From: CAIZLB01 sp039795875
Lineage (GTDB): Bacteria > Patescibacteriota > Minisyncoccia > Phycocordibacterales > CAIZLB01
Assembly: GCA_039795875.1 (NCBI GenBank)
Contig: JBDKKY010000025.1
Coordinates: forward strand, 1 to 7,914
Length of the DNA stretch: 7,914 nucleotides
Direction of reading: 5' to 3'
Shown: positions 1 to 7,261 of the stretch, in pieces
Layout: every line of letters starts with the position of its first letter
Position numbering within the stretch: position 1 is the first letter of the stretch
Translations under genes and position numbers: made by a program
The notes under the pieces: generated by a model
Told to the model about the DNA's origin: nothing
Seen by the model: only the letters and a program-made list of their open reading frames with translations
Databases searched by the model: none

Positions 1-2734
1 TTCCGTAACTGATGGTTGAGGTTGCGAGTTCGTCGGTGGTCCAGGTGATGGTGGCGGTTGTAGACGTGGTACTAGATGCTATGTTTGATATCACTGGAGG
101 TGTTGCATCAGGTCCAGAAGGAAGAGTATAAACCACAACCAAAGCAGGTCGCGTAGCAGCAACTGCTCCTTCAGCTGAATCGAACTGCAAGCCGTCGATA
201 TCTAACACGGTTGTTTTATTTATAAAAAATCCATAGTTTGGAGAGGCACCAGAAATCCAATTTTGAACCAAAGACCGTCCTGAAGCATTCAAAGTCGATG
301 TTGCCAGACCAAGAGAAGCAGTACCAAGTGTTCCAAGAGAAGTAGGACTATAATCGTCAGCATTGTCAGTTCCTCCTGGAGCACCCCACGCGGTTGAAGC
401 GGTTGAAGATGCCCAGTTTGCTTCTGTGGCAACCCAAGGTACTATTGATCTATAGATAGTATATGTATTGGCAGCTGAGTTATTAGTCACATTGTACACA
501 ATCTTTACATCGGTCACTGTTGCAGTTGAAGGAATAGAGGACACATCCCATTTCATGAGTCCGTTGGCATATGGACCTTCTCCGTCTACAAGCATAGTTG
601 TAGCTGTGGCAAAGTTAGATGACGTTGCCAATCCACTGAGATAGGTATCTGTATACCCACTGTAACCATTGATACCTTGTCGCAGTGTTGTTGTGGCTGG
701 ACCTGAAGGGATTGAAGATGGTGTTGTAAATATATAATCACTTGAGGAGCTTATGTTATTTGATGCATCTTTTGATGCCATGCGAAAGTGATACAGCGTA
801 GATGTTGCCAACCCTGTAATATTGACACTATGAGTTGTCACCAAGGTTGGATCTAAAGTTGTTGAGGATCCATACGATGTAGTTAGGCCGTATTCCACTT
901 GAGTTGAGGCGGCTTCGTTTGTTGTCCAACTCACCGTCGCAGTATTTGGTGTAGGAGTGGTTGTAGAAACCGCAGAGATGATAGGAGGAGTCGTATCAAC
1001 AGCTCCTGACATAGAAAGACGAACAGCAACACCTAGATCGGTCGAGGTGGCTCCGGCATTAATGTTCCAGATAGTCAGCACGTTCTGTCCATTTACCAAA
1101 GCACTCTTATACGCTGTCACATCATATGTTGTAAAAGTTGGAGTGTTTGCCGCACCTGCCCAACCATTGGTTGTAACTGTTTGTGATTTATCAAAATATT
1201 CTGTACTGCTTCCTGTAGTGGGAGCCGTGACCGAAGCGTTAGTTGAGTTCAGAATCAAAGTTCCATTCAACCAAACCATTACTCCATCATCATCATCCAG
1301 ATGCAGTGTTAGGTTACTGTATGATGCTGTTGTAGTTGCCGGAAATGTCACTCGCTGCATAATGCTGTGCACTTGTGGTGTTGTTGTGCCCAATCCTCCA
1401 AATGCATCAATAGGTGTGTTGATCCATCCTGGTCGAGCAGCATCAGTTCTGTATCCAACTCCAAGTTCCCCGTTTGTCCAACCAGCAGTTGTGGCGTTGA
1501 AAGCATTCTCCCACCATTTTCCAGAGTTATTGGCTGACCAGTCCGGGTTAGACCCAACGGCTGATGTATAGTCGACATAATATTTCATACCAAACAAGCC
1601 GTTTGAAGAAGTACCTGTTCCCGCTCCCTCCCAGGTGTTTACCAAGATCTGGCGCGTCAAATCATTCATATGAACAGTTCTCACTGTTGGGGAAACCCAC
1701 TGCGGAGATCCTGTACCCTGTACCAAACGAATCTCATAGTCTCCATAGGCAGCTGAGTTTGTGTGCAAATATCCGATACCAGGATATGTTCCGTTACTAC
1801 CTCCTCCAGGAGCCTTATCTCCAAATCCTCCTGAGTCCAATTCCCAAATACCTCCATCAAGTGTGGTTGTGGTGGTTCGAGCATCTCCCTCCGCAGGTGA
1901 GTTATCTCGCATTTCGTAGAGATCTGAGATATGAGTGTGTCCGACGAAGTGGTTAATGTGACCATATGAGGCCAACAAGTTCACAAATCGATCTCGGTTC
2001 GCAGGATCAGCATCGAGAGCATCACCAATGTGGTTTCCACTTGTTTGTGACGGCACAGGATAAGCTGGTTCGTGAGCCATCACCGCAATGTGCTGTTTGT
2101 CGGTCTTCTTAATTTCATTTTTAAGCCACTCAAAGACCTGCTCATGAACCCGGCCGGTAGTGTTCACCGCATCTGATGATGTAGCAGCATACTGGTTCAA
2201 AACAATCATTCGCACGTCTCCAACGTCATAGGCGTAGTTAGTGGTCGATGAAAACGTGTTGGGCATTTGAGAAAAGTTCCATCCCGCTCCACCGTTGATA
2301 CCAGGCACAGAGTATGTTTGATAGGTTGCATACATCTTTCTCATCGTAACAACATCAGATGCATTCTCTGCTTCGTGGTTACCTTCAGCCAAGAACAAAG
2401 GAATATTGGCAGCACCAGCGGTTGAACTGGCATAGGCAGATACTCCGAAAGCCACTGATGACTCCAGACCATCTGTACCATCGTAAGCGATATCTCCAGC
2501 CCAGTTAAACGTATTGATTGTCCATCCTCCAAGTTTTTGTAGTAACGCCTGGTCCATATCCGATACCATATCTGCTCGGGTACCACCTCCGTCTGACATA
2601 AAGGTCAATGTTGTTTGCACAGCCCTAACACTGTGTATGCTGAATACAGCAATAAAGGTAAATAAAAGTGTTAGAAAAATATTTCTTAGACTTTTTTTCT
2701 TACTAGGATGATTAGAAGATAAAATGGTAGGCAT
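1..2734 (-). CDS. Secreted multidomain metallophosphoesterase (purple acid phosphatase-like) with FN3 and DNRLRE-like domains; partial, C-terminus outside window
   Basis: An uninterrupted frame of 911 codons runs from the ATG at 2734 off the left edge. Residues 12-38 form a signal peptide (three lysines, hydrophobic core, likely cleavage after VRA). The catalytic domain (about 40-355) shows the five purple acid phosphatase motifs in order: DGG at 48-50 (DxG), GDIAY at 80-84 (GDxxY), GNHE at 118-121, VMAH at 218-221 (VxxH) and GHTH at 265-268. Together these would bind a dinuclear metal centre that hydrolyses phosphate esters outside the cell; the substrate is unknown. Residues about 360-577 look like a beta-sandwich or galactose-binding-like region, with an acidic stretch at 480-483 followed by GVMVWLNGT. 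An FN3 domain covers about 580-670, a DNRLRE-like domain typical of large surface proteins about 678-870, and a second FN3 domain starts near 875 and is cut by the edge. The start is chosen because it gives a clean signal peptide and lies 11 nt behind a TATAAT box. Family calls are from motifs; activity is inferred. Confidence 0.85.
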   Translation of the reverse strand, partial: MPTILSSNHPSKKKSLRNIFLTLLFTFIAVFSIHSVRAVQTTLTFMSDGGGTRADMVSDMDQALLQKLGGWTINTFNWAGDIAYDGTDGLESSVAFGVSAYASSTAGAANIPLFLAEGNHEAENASDVVTMRKMYATYQTYSVPGINGGAGWNFSQMPNTFSSTTNYAYDVGDVRMIVLNQYAATSSDAVNTTGRVHEQVFEWLKNEIKKTDKQHIAVMAHEPAYPVPSQTSGNHIGDALDADPANRDRFVNLLASYGHINHFVGHTHISDLYEMRDNSPAEGDARTTTTTLDGGIWELDSGGFGDKAPGGGSNGTYPGIGYLHTNSAAYGDYEIRLVQGTGSPQWVSPTVRTVHMNDLTRQILVNTWEGAGTGTSSNGLFGMKYYVDYTSAVGSNPDWSANNSGKWWENAFNATTAGWTNGELGVGYRTDAARPGWINTPIDAFGGLGTTTPQVHSIMQRVTFPATTTASYSNLTLHLDDDDGVMVWLNGTLILNSTNASVTAPTTGSSTEYFDKSQTVTTNGWAGAANTPTFTTYDVTAYKSALVNGQNVLTIWNINAGATSTDLGVAVRLSMSGAVDTTPPIISAVSTTTPTPNTATVSWTTNEAASTQVEYGLTTSYGSSTTLDPTLVTTHSVNITGLATSTLYHFRMASKDASNNISSSSDYIFTTPSSIPSGPATTTLRQGINGYSGYTDTYLSGLATSSNFATATTMLVDGEGPYANGLMKWDVSSIPSTATVTDVKIVYNVTNNSAANTYTIYRSIVPWVATEANWASSTASTAWGAPGGTDNADDYSPTSLGTLGTASLGLATSTLNASGRSLVQNWISGASPNYGFFINKTTVLDIDGLQFDSAEGAVAATRPALVVVYTLPSGPDATPPVISNIASSTTSTTATITWTTDELATSTISYG

Positions 2735-2745
2735 TCTGGTGAGCG

Positions 2746-2751
2746 ATTATA
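2746..2751 (-). promoter_or_regulatory. Candidate -10 box for the metallophosphoesterase gene
   Basis: A perfect TATAAT on the minus strand ends 11 nt before the ATG at 2734, which predicts an mRNA leader of only a few bases. There is no Shine-Dalgarno-like sequence and no convincing -35 box at 16-18 nt spacing. A second TATAAT lies further upstream (2770-2775, minus strand), so the exact promoter is uncertain. Confidence 0.45.
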
Positions 2752-2833
2752 ATAAATTTGACTCTCTTTATTATATGTTCTTTCCTCGTAAAATCCAAAC
2801 AATTTTGGCTGTTTTTTCCTCTAGACCATATTT

Positions 2834-2842
2834 TATGATAAT
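2834..2842 (+). promoter_or_regulatory. Candidate -10 region for the RCC1-repeat gene
   Basis: The overlapping boxes TATGAT (2834-2839) and GATAAT (2837-2842) each match the consensus at five of six positions. They end 12 and 9 nt before the ATG at 2852, leaving at most a few bases of leader. No ribosome binding site is visible between the box and the start. A T-rich tract lies upstream but no clear -35 box. Confidence 0.4.
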
Positions 2843-2851
2843 CTCAATAGT

Positions 2852-4234
2852 ATGAAAAAGAATTCTGTTGTCTATACAGTAGTGATTGCAGTCGTTTTTG
2901 TGATTATTATTTTAATAAATATACGTTCATTAAAATCTTCGCCTGTTGAAAATAATCAGATCTCTGAAGCTTTAGCATCTACATCTCTAGCCAGAATCTC
3001 TACTGCCACCTCCTCAACAGCGACTTCTACAGCCACCTCTACTCTTCCTGGTAAAACATACTCATATTCATTTTTTGGTATAGGTAAAAATGATCACGGC
3101 CAATTTGGACCAGGTGTTTCTTCTGTCACAAACCGCCGCTCATATACTCTTAAATTACCTTACGAAGTAAAGAAGCTCTATGCCGGCAAGGGTCATATGA
3201 TGGCCATTACCAAAGCCGATGAGGTCATCAGTTGGGGTCAAAATGACGTAGGACAGCTCGGATATACCACCAAAGAATCATTTACCACTAATGCCAAAAA
3301 AATAGATGGCCTGAGCGATATCATCTCGCTAGCTTCAACCAATAACCACTCTTTAGCCTTAACTGCCAAAGGTGAAGTATTTGCCTGGGGTCAAAATTAT
3401 ACTGGTCAGTTAGGTGATGGTACGCGCCAAAATAGAGCAACTCCTGAACTGGTGAAAGGCTTGCCAGCTATTTCTAAGATCGCCGCCGGGCACAAATTTT
3501 CCTTAGCCTTAACGGCTAGCGGAGAGGTGTATGCTTGGGGTGCTTCATGTGATACTTCTGCCTACAATCGCGGTAAAGCTCTATTGGCCAAGATGGGATC
3601 AAATATTATCGGTCTTCAAGGTGGCTATTATGACAATACCAGCAACAGTGGAACCCCGTATGATCTTGATCAAGATTGTATCAATGAAGAACAGATCAAA
3701 ATCAAATCCCCTACTCCTATCAAACTCCCGACAAGTGGCATCTCCCAGATCTCTGTCGGCTATGGACACGCCCTAATGCTACGCAACGATGGTAAAGTGA
3801 TCGCTTTTGGTTGTAACCTATATGGACAGCTTGGAAATGAGCCTGGAGCGAAGAAAGGCCAGTGGATGAGAACGGTTGATGGGTTAGAAAACATCAAGGC
3901 TGTGGCGGCTGGAGCCCGCCATTCATTATTCCTCGACACAGGGGGCAATGTATATGCAGCCGGTGCAAACTTTAAAGGCCAACTGGCCGATCATTCTTCA
4001 GTCAATCATGGAAAAGTTGCCAAAGTTGCCGGATTACCACCTATCAAGAGCATTTATGCTGGCTTTGATTATTCAGTCGCCGTAGCGACTGATGGAACAG
4101 TTTGGGGTTGGGGCATCAATGATGAAAATTTCTTAGTAGACAACTTGCCCAGCACCCTAGATTTTCCGATACAGATCCGAGACAAAGCAGTATCACAGGT
4201 CATAACCGGCGGCATGTTCATTGTATTCCGCTAA
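2852..4234 (+). CDS. Membrane-anchored RCC1-type beta-propeller protein
   Basis: This 460-residue protein begins with a short basic N-terminus and one hydrophobic segment (about 7-23), acting as a signal anchor or uncleaved signal. A Ser/Thr/Ala-rich linker (about 43-66) follows, so the rest should lie outside the membrane. Seven copies of the RCC1 blade signature follow: FGIGKNDHGQFG (75-86), WGQNDVGQLG (128-137), WGQNYTGQLGDG (179-190), WGASC (229-233), FGCNLYGQLG (319-328), AGANFKGQLAD (370-380) and WGINDENFL (419-427). They are spaced by the usual histidine- and glycine-containing strands (AGKGH, AAGHK, VGYGH, AAGARH). Seven is the number expected for a closed propeller. Blade 4 carries an insertion of roughly 45 residues with an acidic stretch (D271, D273, D275) and C276, near C233. 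Propellers of this family bind proteins or other ligands; the partner is unknown, and a eukaryote-like Ran exchange role is not implied. Its stop codon directly abuts that of the convergent HupE-like gene. Confidence 0.85.
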   Translation: MKKNSVVYTVVIAVVFVIIILINIRSLKSSPVENNQISEALASTSLARISTATSSTATSTATSTLPGKTYSYSFFGIGKNDHGQFGPGVSSVTNRRSYTLKLPYEVKKLYAGKGHMMAITKADEVISWGQNDVGQLGYTTKESFTTNAKKIDGLSDIISLASTNNHSLALTAKGEVFAWGQNYTGQLGDGTRQNRATPELVKGLPAISKIAAGHKFSLALTASGEVYAWGASCDTSAYNRGKALLAKMGSNIIGLQGGYYDNTSNSGTPYDLDQDCINEEQIKIKSPTPIKLPTSGISQISVGYGHALMLRNDGKVIAFGCNLYGQLGNEPGAKKGQWMRTVDGLENIKAVAAGARHSLFLDTGGNVYAAGANFKGQLADHSSVNHGKVAKVAGLPPIKSIYAGFDYSVAVATDGTVWGWGINDENFLVDNLPSTLDFPIQIRDKAVSQVITGGMFIVFR

Positions 4235-5032
4235 TTACCCAATAACCCTCTGAACCGCCCAACCTACTCCCAATACAGTAATAATAATCGCCAAGATTTT
4301 GATCAATGTTGGATACCACTTCTTGTGTCGCGCCCATAAGATAAGTGGTAAAGCGATGGCCACTATCACAAGTTGGCCAATCTCGATTCCGATATTAAAA
4401 GAAAATAAAGAAGAGACAAGATTTTCCTCTGGAATATGAATCTCTTCCAACAAGCCAGCAAATCCCAGACCGTGGAAAAGTCCAAAAAAGAATACCGTGG
4501 CCACTTTGGCCTTAGTGCTGCTAAAGACCTGTCTGTAGCCCAAAAATACCGTCGTAAAAGCCACATACGCGATAGATAAGGCGATCAATGGTTCTGTAAT
4601 ACGAGTACTAAGAGTAAGAATGCCTAATCCAGCCAATATCAGGGTAATACTGTGAGCAATAGTGAATGTAATAGTCAATTTTAAAATCTCTCGCAATGAG
4701 ACAAAGACCAACAACAGCGAAATCACAAAAAGAATGTGATCTGCCCCGCTTAGGATATGTCCCACACCCAACTTTAGGAAATCCCACATGTTGTCCCAAA
4801 CATTTGTACTTTGATTTCGTATTAGCCGAACTACATCTTCCTTGTCGCTATATTTTTCAATAAATTCGGGAGCATTATTGGTCACAAAAGCTTGAATCTC
4901 TTCGGGTGTCGCATCAGGATGTTCGTTCATGTATTCAACCAAAACTTTGGGCAACAATTCGTGTGCTTCCGCAGGTAAACCAGCAAAAACCGCTGATAAT
5001 AAAAACATACACATGAATATCTTTTTGAACAT
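4235..5032 (-). CDS. HupE/UreJ family membrane protein with N-terminal ectodomain
   Basis: The 265-residue product has a signal peptide (1-23, ending LPAEA) that would leave histidine 24 as the mature N-terminus. A mostly helical, charged ectodomain covers about 24-85, followed by about six transmembrane helices. HupE/UreJ hallmarks are clear: GHILSGADHILF (91-102; H92, D98, H99), FTIAHS (123-128; H127), FGLFHGLGFAG (183-193; H187) and FNIGIEIGQ (212-220; E217). Known relatives are membrane proteins linked to nickel supply for hydrogenase or urease, and to other metal handling; conserved His, Asp and Glu in the helices are the presumed metal ligands. No hydrogenase or urease gene is visible, so a metal permease role is inferred and the metal is open. 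I chose the ATG at 5032 over the in-frame TTG at 5038 because the TTG lies only 3 nt behind the -10 box, too close to be transcribed from it. Its stop lies back to back with the RCC1 gene's stop. Confidence 0.85.
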   Translation of the reverse strand: MFKKIFMCMFLLSAVFAGLPAEAHELLPKVLVEYMNEHPDATPEEIQAFVTNNAPEFIEKYSDKEDVVRLIRNQSTNVWDNMWDFLKLGVGHILSGADHILFVISLLLVFVSLREILKLTITFTIAHSITLILAGLGILTLSTRITEPLIALSIAYVAFTTVFLGYRQVFSSTKAKVATVFFFGLFHGLGFAGLLEEIHIPEENLVSSLFSFNIGIEIGQLVIVAIALPLILWARHKKWYPTLIKILAIIITVLGVGWAVQRVIG

Positions 5033-5041
5033 ATACAAACG

Positions 5042-5050
5042 ATCATATCA
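5042..5050 (-). promoter_or_regulatory. Extended -10 promoter element for the HupE-like gene
   Basis: On the minus strand, TGA followed directly by TATGAT (hexamer 5047-5042) forms an extended -10 element. It ends 9 nt before the ATG at 5032, predicting a leader of about two bases. Extended -10 promoters can work without a good -35 box, and none is seen here. It overlaps the palindrome shared with the divergent promoter. Confidence 0.5.
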
Positions 5051-5056
5051 TGATAT
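5045..5056. repeat. 12-bp perfect palindrome between divergent promoters
   Basis: The sequence ATATCATGATAT is its own reverse complement and sits in the centre of the gap between the HupE-like and transporter starts. Each half carries TGATAT, which gives both strands the TG motif and the first bases of a -10 box. It may simply be the geometry of two face-to-face promoters, or it may also be an operator for a dimeric regulator. Confidence 0.6.
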
Positions 5057-5059
5057 AGT
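5051..5059 (+). promoter_or_regulatory. Extended -10 promoter element for the MFS transporter gene
   Basis: TGA followed directly by TATAGT (5054-5059) makes an extended -10 element that ends 6 nt before the ATG at 5066. Transcription would therefore begin at or beside the A of the start codon, giving a leaderless mRNA. No Shine-Dalgarno sequence fits in the gap. It is immediately adjacent, head to head, to the HupE-like promoter. Confidence 0.55.
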
Positions 5060-5065
5060 TTTCTT

Positions 5066-6265
5066 ATGAAGAAATTCCTCACCCGAAACATCGTGGTTGT
5101 TTCTATTGTTAGCTTCTTTACTGATATAGCTAGCGAGATGCTCTACCCTATCTTACCGCTCTACATTCGCAAAATTGGTTTCGGTCCATTGATGGTAGGA
5201 GTCATCGAGGCCTGTTCAGAAGCTGTGTCAGGATTCAACAAAATTTTTTTTGGCCACCTATCTGACACTTTCAAAAAGAGAAAGATATTTATACAGATCG
5301 GCTATGGAGTGTCAGCAGTGGCCAAACCCTTGATCGGATTATTTCCAACAGGCTGGTTTATCTTTGGCGCCCGAGTGATAGATAGAGCTGGCAAAGGTAT
5401 ACGGACCTCTCCTCGAGACGCTCTTATCACGAGCGAAACCACTCCAGAATATCGCTCTCGAGCTTTTGGCTTCCATCGTAGTATTGATACATTGGGTGCG
5501 GTTATCGGTCCAGTCGTAGCTTTCTTATTACTCCTCAAATACCCTGGCGAGTATGCTTTAATTTGTTTGTTGGCCTTAATCCCTGGCATAATTGCTTTTG
5601 CTTTTACATTTATGATTCGCGAAGAGTCAGCCGCTCTTGTTGGGGCGGCTGATGTAAAACCGCGACGGTACAAGTTAAATATGTTTAAAGAATTTTTTAA
5701 ATCTAGTTCAACCTCTTATCGAAAACTGTTGTACGGATTTTTCTTTTTAGCCTTGTTAAATAGCTCAAACATGTTCTTGGTGCTGCGAGCCAAAGAAGCC
5801 GGTATATCCGACATGTATATCTTGTTTGGATATATAGTCTATAACCTAATATTTGCCCTATCTGCCTATCCTATCGGTGTGGCATTGGATCGATATGGCC
5901 ATAAAAGATTTTATATTCTTGCTATCTGTATTTTTGCTCTGACATACGGACTCTTTGGTACAACATTTACTAGCGCAGTTGTATGTATCGGATTGTTTGC
6001 TATGTACGGCATATTCTCTGCTATCGAAGAAACCGCCAGCAAGTCGTGGATATCTTTGTATATACCTGATGACGCACGAGGTACCGGTTTTGGTTTACAG
6101 GCATTGGTAAATACTGTTGGATTTTTGATTGGCTCGGCTTTGACAGGACTAGTGTGGCAGTTGACTGGTGGCACGACTATCTTTGCCACAGTCTCATTGT
6201 TGGCATTGCCTGTAGCTCTGTATTTTATATACCTTCAACTCCCTACTCCGGCAAAGCAGTTTTAA
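5066..6265 (+). CDS. Major facilitator superfamily (MFS) transporter
   Basis: This 399-residue protein has about twelve hydrophobic segments in two halves, split by a charged cytoplasmic loop (about 185-220, containing REESAA and KPRRYK). That length and layout are normal for MFS secondary transporters of the inner membrane. Family marks include SFFTDIASEMLYP (16-27) in helix 1, the loop 2-3 motif GHLSDTFKKRK (63-73), and a conserved stretch ARVIDRAGKGIR then SPRDAL (102-120) typical of one bacterial MFS branch often annotated only as an MFS transporter or putative efflux protein. Substrate and direction cannot be read from the sequence; drug or metabolite efflux is a guess. A run of eight T at 5245-5252 is in frame and codes for Ile-Phe-Phe. 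The start is supported by an extended -10 box 6 nt upstream. The gene is divergent from the HupE-like gene and its last 23 bp overlap the end of the convergent exported-helical-protein gene. Confidence 0.88.
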   Translation: MKKFLTRNIVVVSIVSFFTDIASEMLYPILPLYIRKIGFGPLMVGVIEACSEAVSGFNKIFFGHLSDTFKKRKIFIQIGYGVSAVAKPLIGLFPTGWFIFGARVIDRAGKGIRTSPRDALITSETTPEYRSRAFGFHRSIDTLGAVIGPVVAFLLLLKYPGEYALICLLALIPGIIAFAFTFMIREESAALVGAADVKPRRYKLNMFKEFFKSSSTSYRKLLYGFFFLALLNSSNMFLVLRAKEAGISDMYILFGYIVYNLIFALSAYPIGVALDRYGHKRFYILAICIFALTYGLFGTTFTSAVVCIGLFAMYGIFSAIEETASKSWISLYIPDDARGTGFGLQALVNTVGFLIGSALTGLVWQLTGGTTIFATVSLLALPVALYFIYLQLPTPAKQF

Positions 6266-6983
6266 ATGTATTGATAGCTTCGGCTACTTTTTGTTTGTAT
6301 TCGGCCAAAGCAGCGTCCCAAGCTGCATCTCGAGTTACAGCTAGTTTATTTAAAGTTGTTTGAGAAGTTCCCATACGAGTGATTTTCCCTTTAAAAACTT
6401 CCAATACAGATTTCAATCCTCCTGTAGTATTATCGAAAATTTTTCTGACATCTTTCAGAGCTTTGCAATCAGCCTTTGATGTATCCAATATCTTTTTAAC
6501 ATCATTTTTAAAAGTATTCTCAGCAGTTGTAAATGAGGCCTTGCGTGCTACCACTAGGTCATTGATACCAGCGCGATAATCTTGCAATAGTTGCTGGACT
6601 TTTTTATTTCTTTCTCGAGTCAGTCCATAAATTTGATCATTTAAATTTACCAGTTGGGCCAATACGGTTTCTGATCTTGCACTATTTTTCAGGTCCTCAA
6701 TGTAAGCAGCAATTTCTTTATCAAAACCCTCAACAAAAGATACAATAGCGGCATTTTGTTTAGATCTAACCGCCCCTATCTCTTTGGTCCGCAGCTTTTC
6801 TTTGTTGACATACGCGCTCTCGATATCGGCGATCTTCTTATTGTTCTGTACTTCGAAGACTAGTATGCGCGCGCAATAACTGTGGAGCAGCTGATCCGCC
6901 GGATGAGCGCTGACAAAAGAGGGCGCCATAATCCCCGTCAATATCAATATGGCCCATGTTTTATTCAGTAGTAGCTTTCTCAT
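6243..6983 (-). CDS. Exported helical protein of unknown function
   Basis: I do not recognise a family. From the ATG at 6983 the product is 246 residues. It has a textbook signal peptide (MRKLLLNK, hydrophobic core 10-20, cleavage after FVSA at 26) that would leave histidine 27 as the mature N-terminus. The rest is rich in Lys, Glu, Ala, Gln and Asn with almost no Gly or Pro and heptad-like hydrophobic spacing (about 39-165 and 205-242), so it should be long helices or a coiled coil in the space outside the membrane. C37 and C173 could form a disulfide bond. An in-frame upstream ATG at 7004 would add seven residues inside the upstream gene; I prefer 6983 because it gives the cleaner signal peptide, though no ribosome binding site favours either. 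The start overlaps the end of the small anchored-protein gene by 23 bp, implying cotranscription. The 3' end overlaps the convergent MFS gene by 23 bp. Confidence 0.75.
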   Translation of the reverse strand: MRKLLLNKTWAILILTGIMAPSFVSAHPADQLLHSYCARILVFEVQNNKKIADIESAYVNKEKLRTKEIGAVRSKQNAAIVSFVEGFDKEIAAYIEDLKNSARSETVLAQLVNLNDQIYGLTRERNKKVQQLLQDYRAGINDLVVARKASFTTAENTFKNDVKKILDTSKADCKALKDVRKIFDNTTGGLKSVLEVFKGKITRMGTSQTTLNKLAVTRDAAWDAALAEYKQKVAEAINTFKTALPE

Positions 6984-7260
6984 CGAAAATAAAATTGAAT
7001 TCATTGATAATATTTTTATCAGAATCTATAAACTTAGCCTGATCCCCTTCTTTGGACACAATTGTTTTTTCTTTTGGTATGTTTGCTTCTATGGTTACGT
7101 TGAAAGCATCAGCTTTTTCTTGAAGGACAGCTGATTGGTTAGTGTTGTTTGCGCTATTCCCTCGAGTGCTGGAACCATTGGTAAATAACCATATACCGAG
7201 AACAATCACAGCAAGACACACTAGAGAAATATAAAAGGCTTTTTGCTTCTTGGAGATCAT
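6961..7260 (-). CDS. Small single-pass membrane-anchored protein, unknown function
   Basis: This 99-residue product starts with MISKKQK, then one transmembrane helix (about 9-26), then a polar Asn/Ser/Thr-rich linker (about 28-45) and a short charged domain (46-99) expected outside the cytoplasm. C15 is inside the helix and lacks a lipobox, since Val rather than Gly, Ala or Ser precedes it; this is not a lipoprotein. I know no family for it. The ATG lies one base after the stop codon of the DUF1761-type gene, and its end overlaps the next gene, so the three are probably translated from one mRNA. Possible roles include an assembly partner or regulator of its neighbours, but this rests on position only. 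Confidence 0.65.
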   Translation of the reverse strand: MISKKQKAFYISLVCLAVIVLGIWLFTNGSSTRGNSANNTNQSAVLQEKADAFNVTIEANIPKEKTIVSKEGDQAKFIDSDKNIINEFNFIFDEKATTE

Positions 7261-7261
7261 A

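Noticed and set aside
1284..1297. ATC trinucleotide repeat as a microsatellite
   Set aside because: It encodes the Asp stretch before GVMVWLNG, an acidic patch that looks like part of the domain fold; only about four units are present.
957..1571. A 204-codon plus-strand open frame inside the phosphoesterase region
   Set aside because: It is antisense to the long minus-strand frame, which carries recognisable domains through this stretch; its protein has no motif and no promoter or ribosome binding site.
4235..5038. Use of TTG at 5038 as the start of the HupE-like gene
   Set aside because: The TTG is 3 nt from the -10 box, so it would lie upstream of the expected transcription start; the ATG at 5032 fits and gives a normal signal peptide.
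5245..5252. Run of eight T in the MFS gene as a slippage or phase-variation site
   Set aside because: The frame is intact and the run encodes expected residues in a conserved helix; a single run of this length in AT-rich DNA is not strong evidence.
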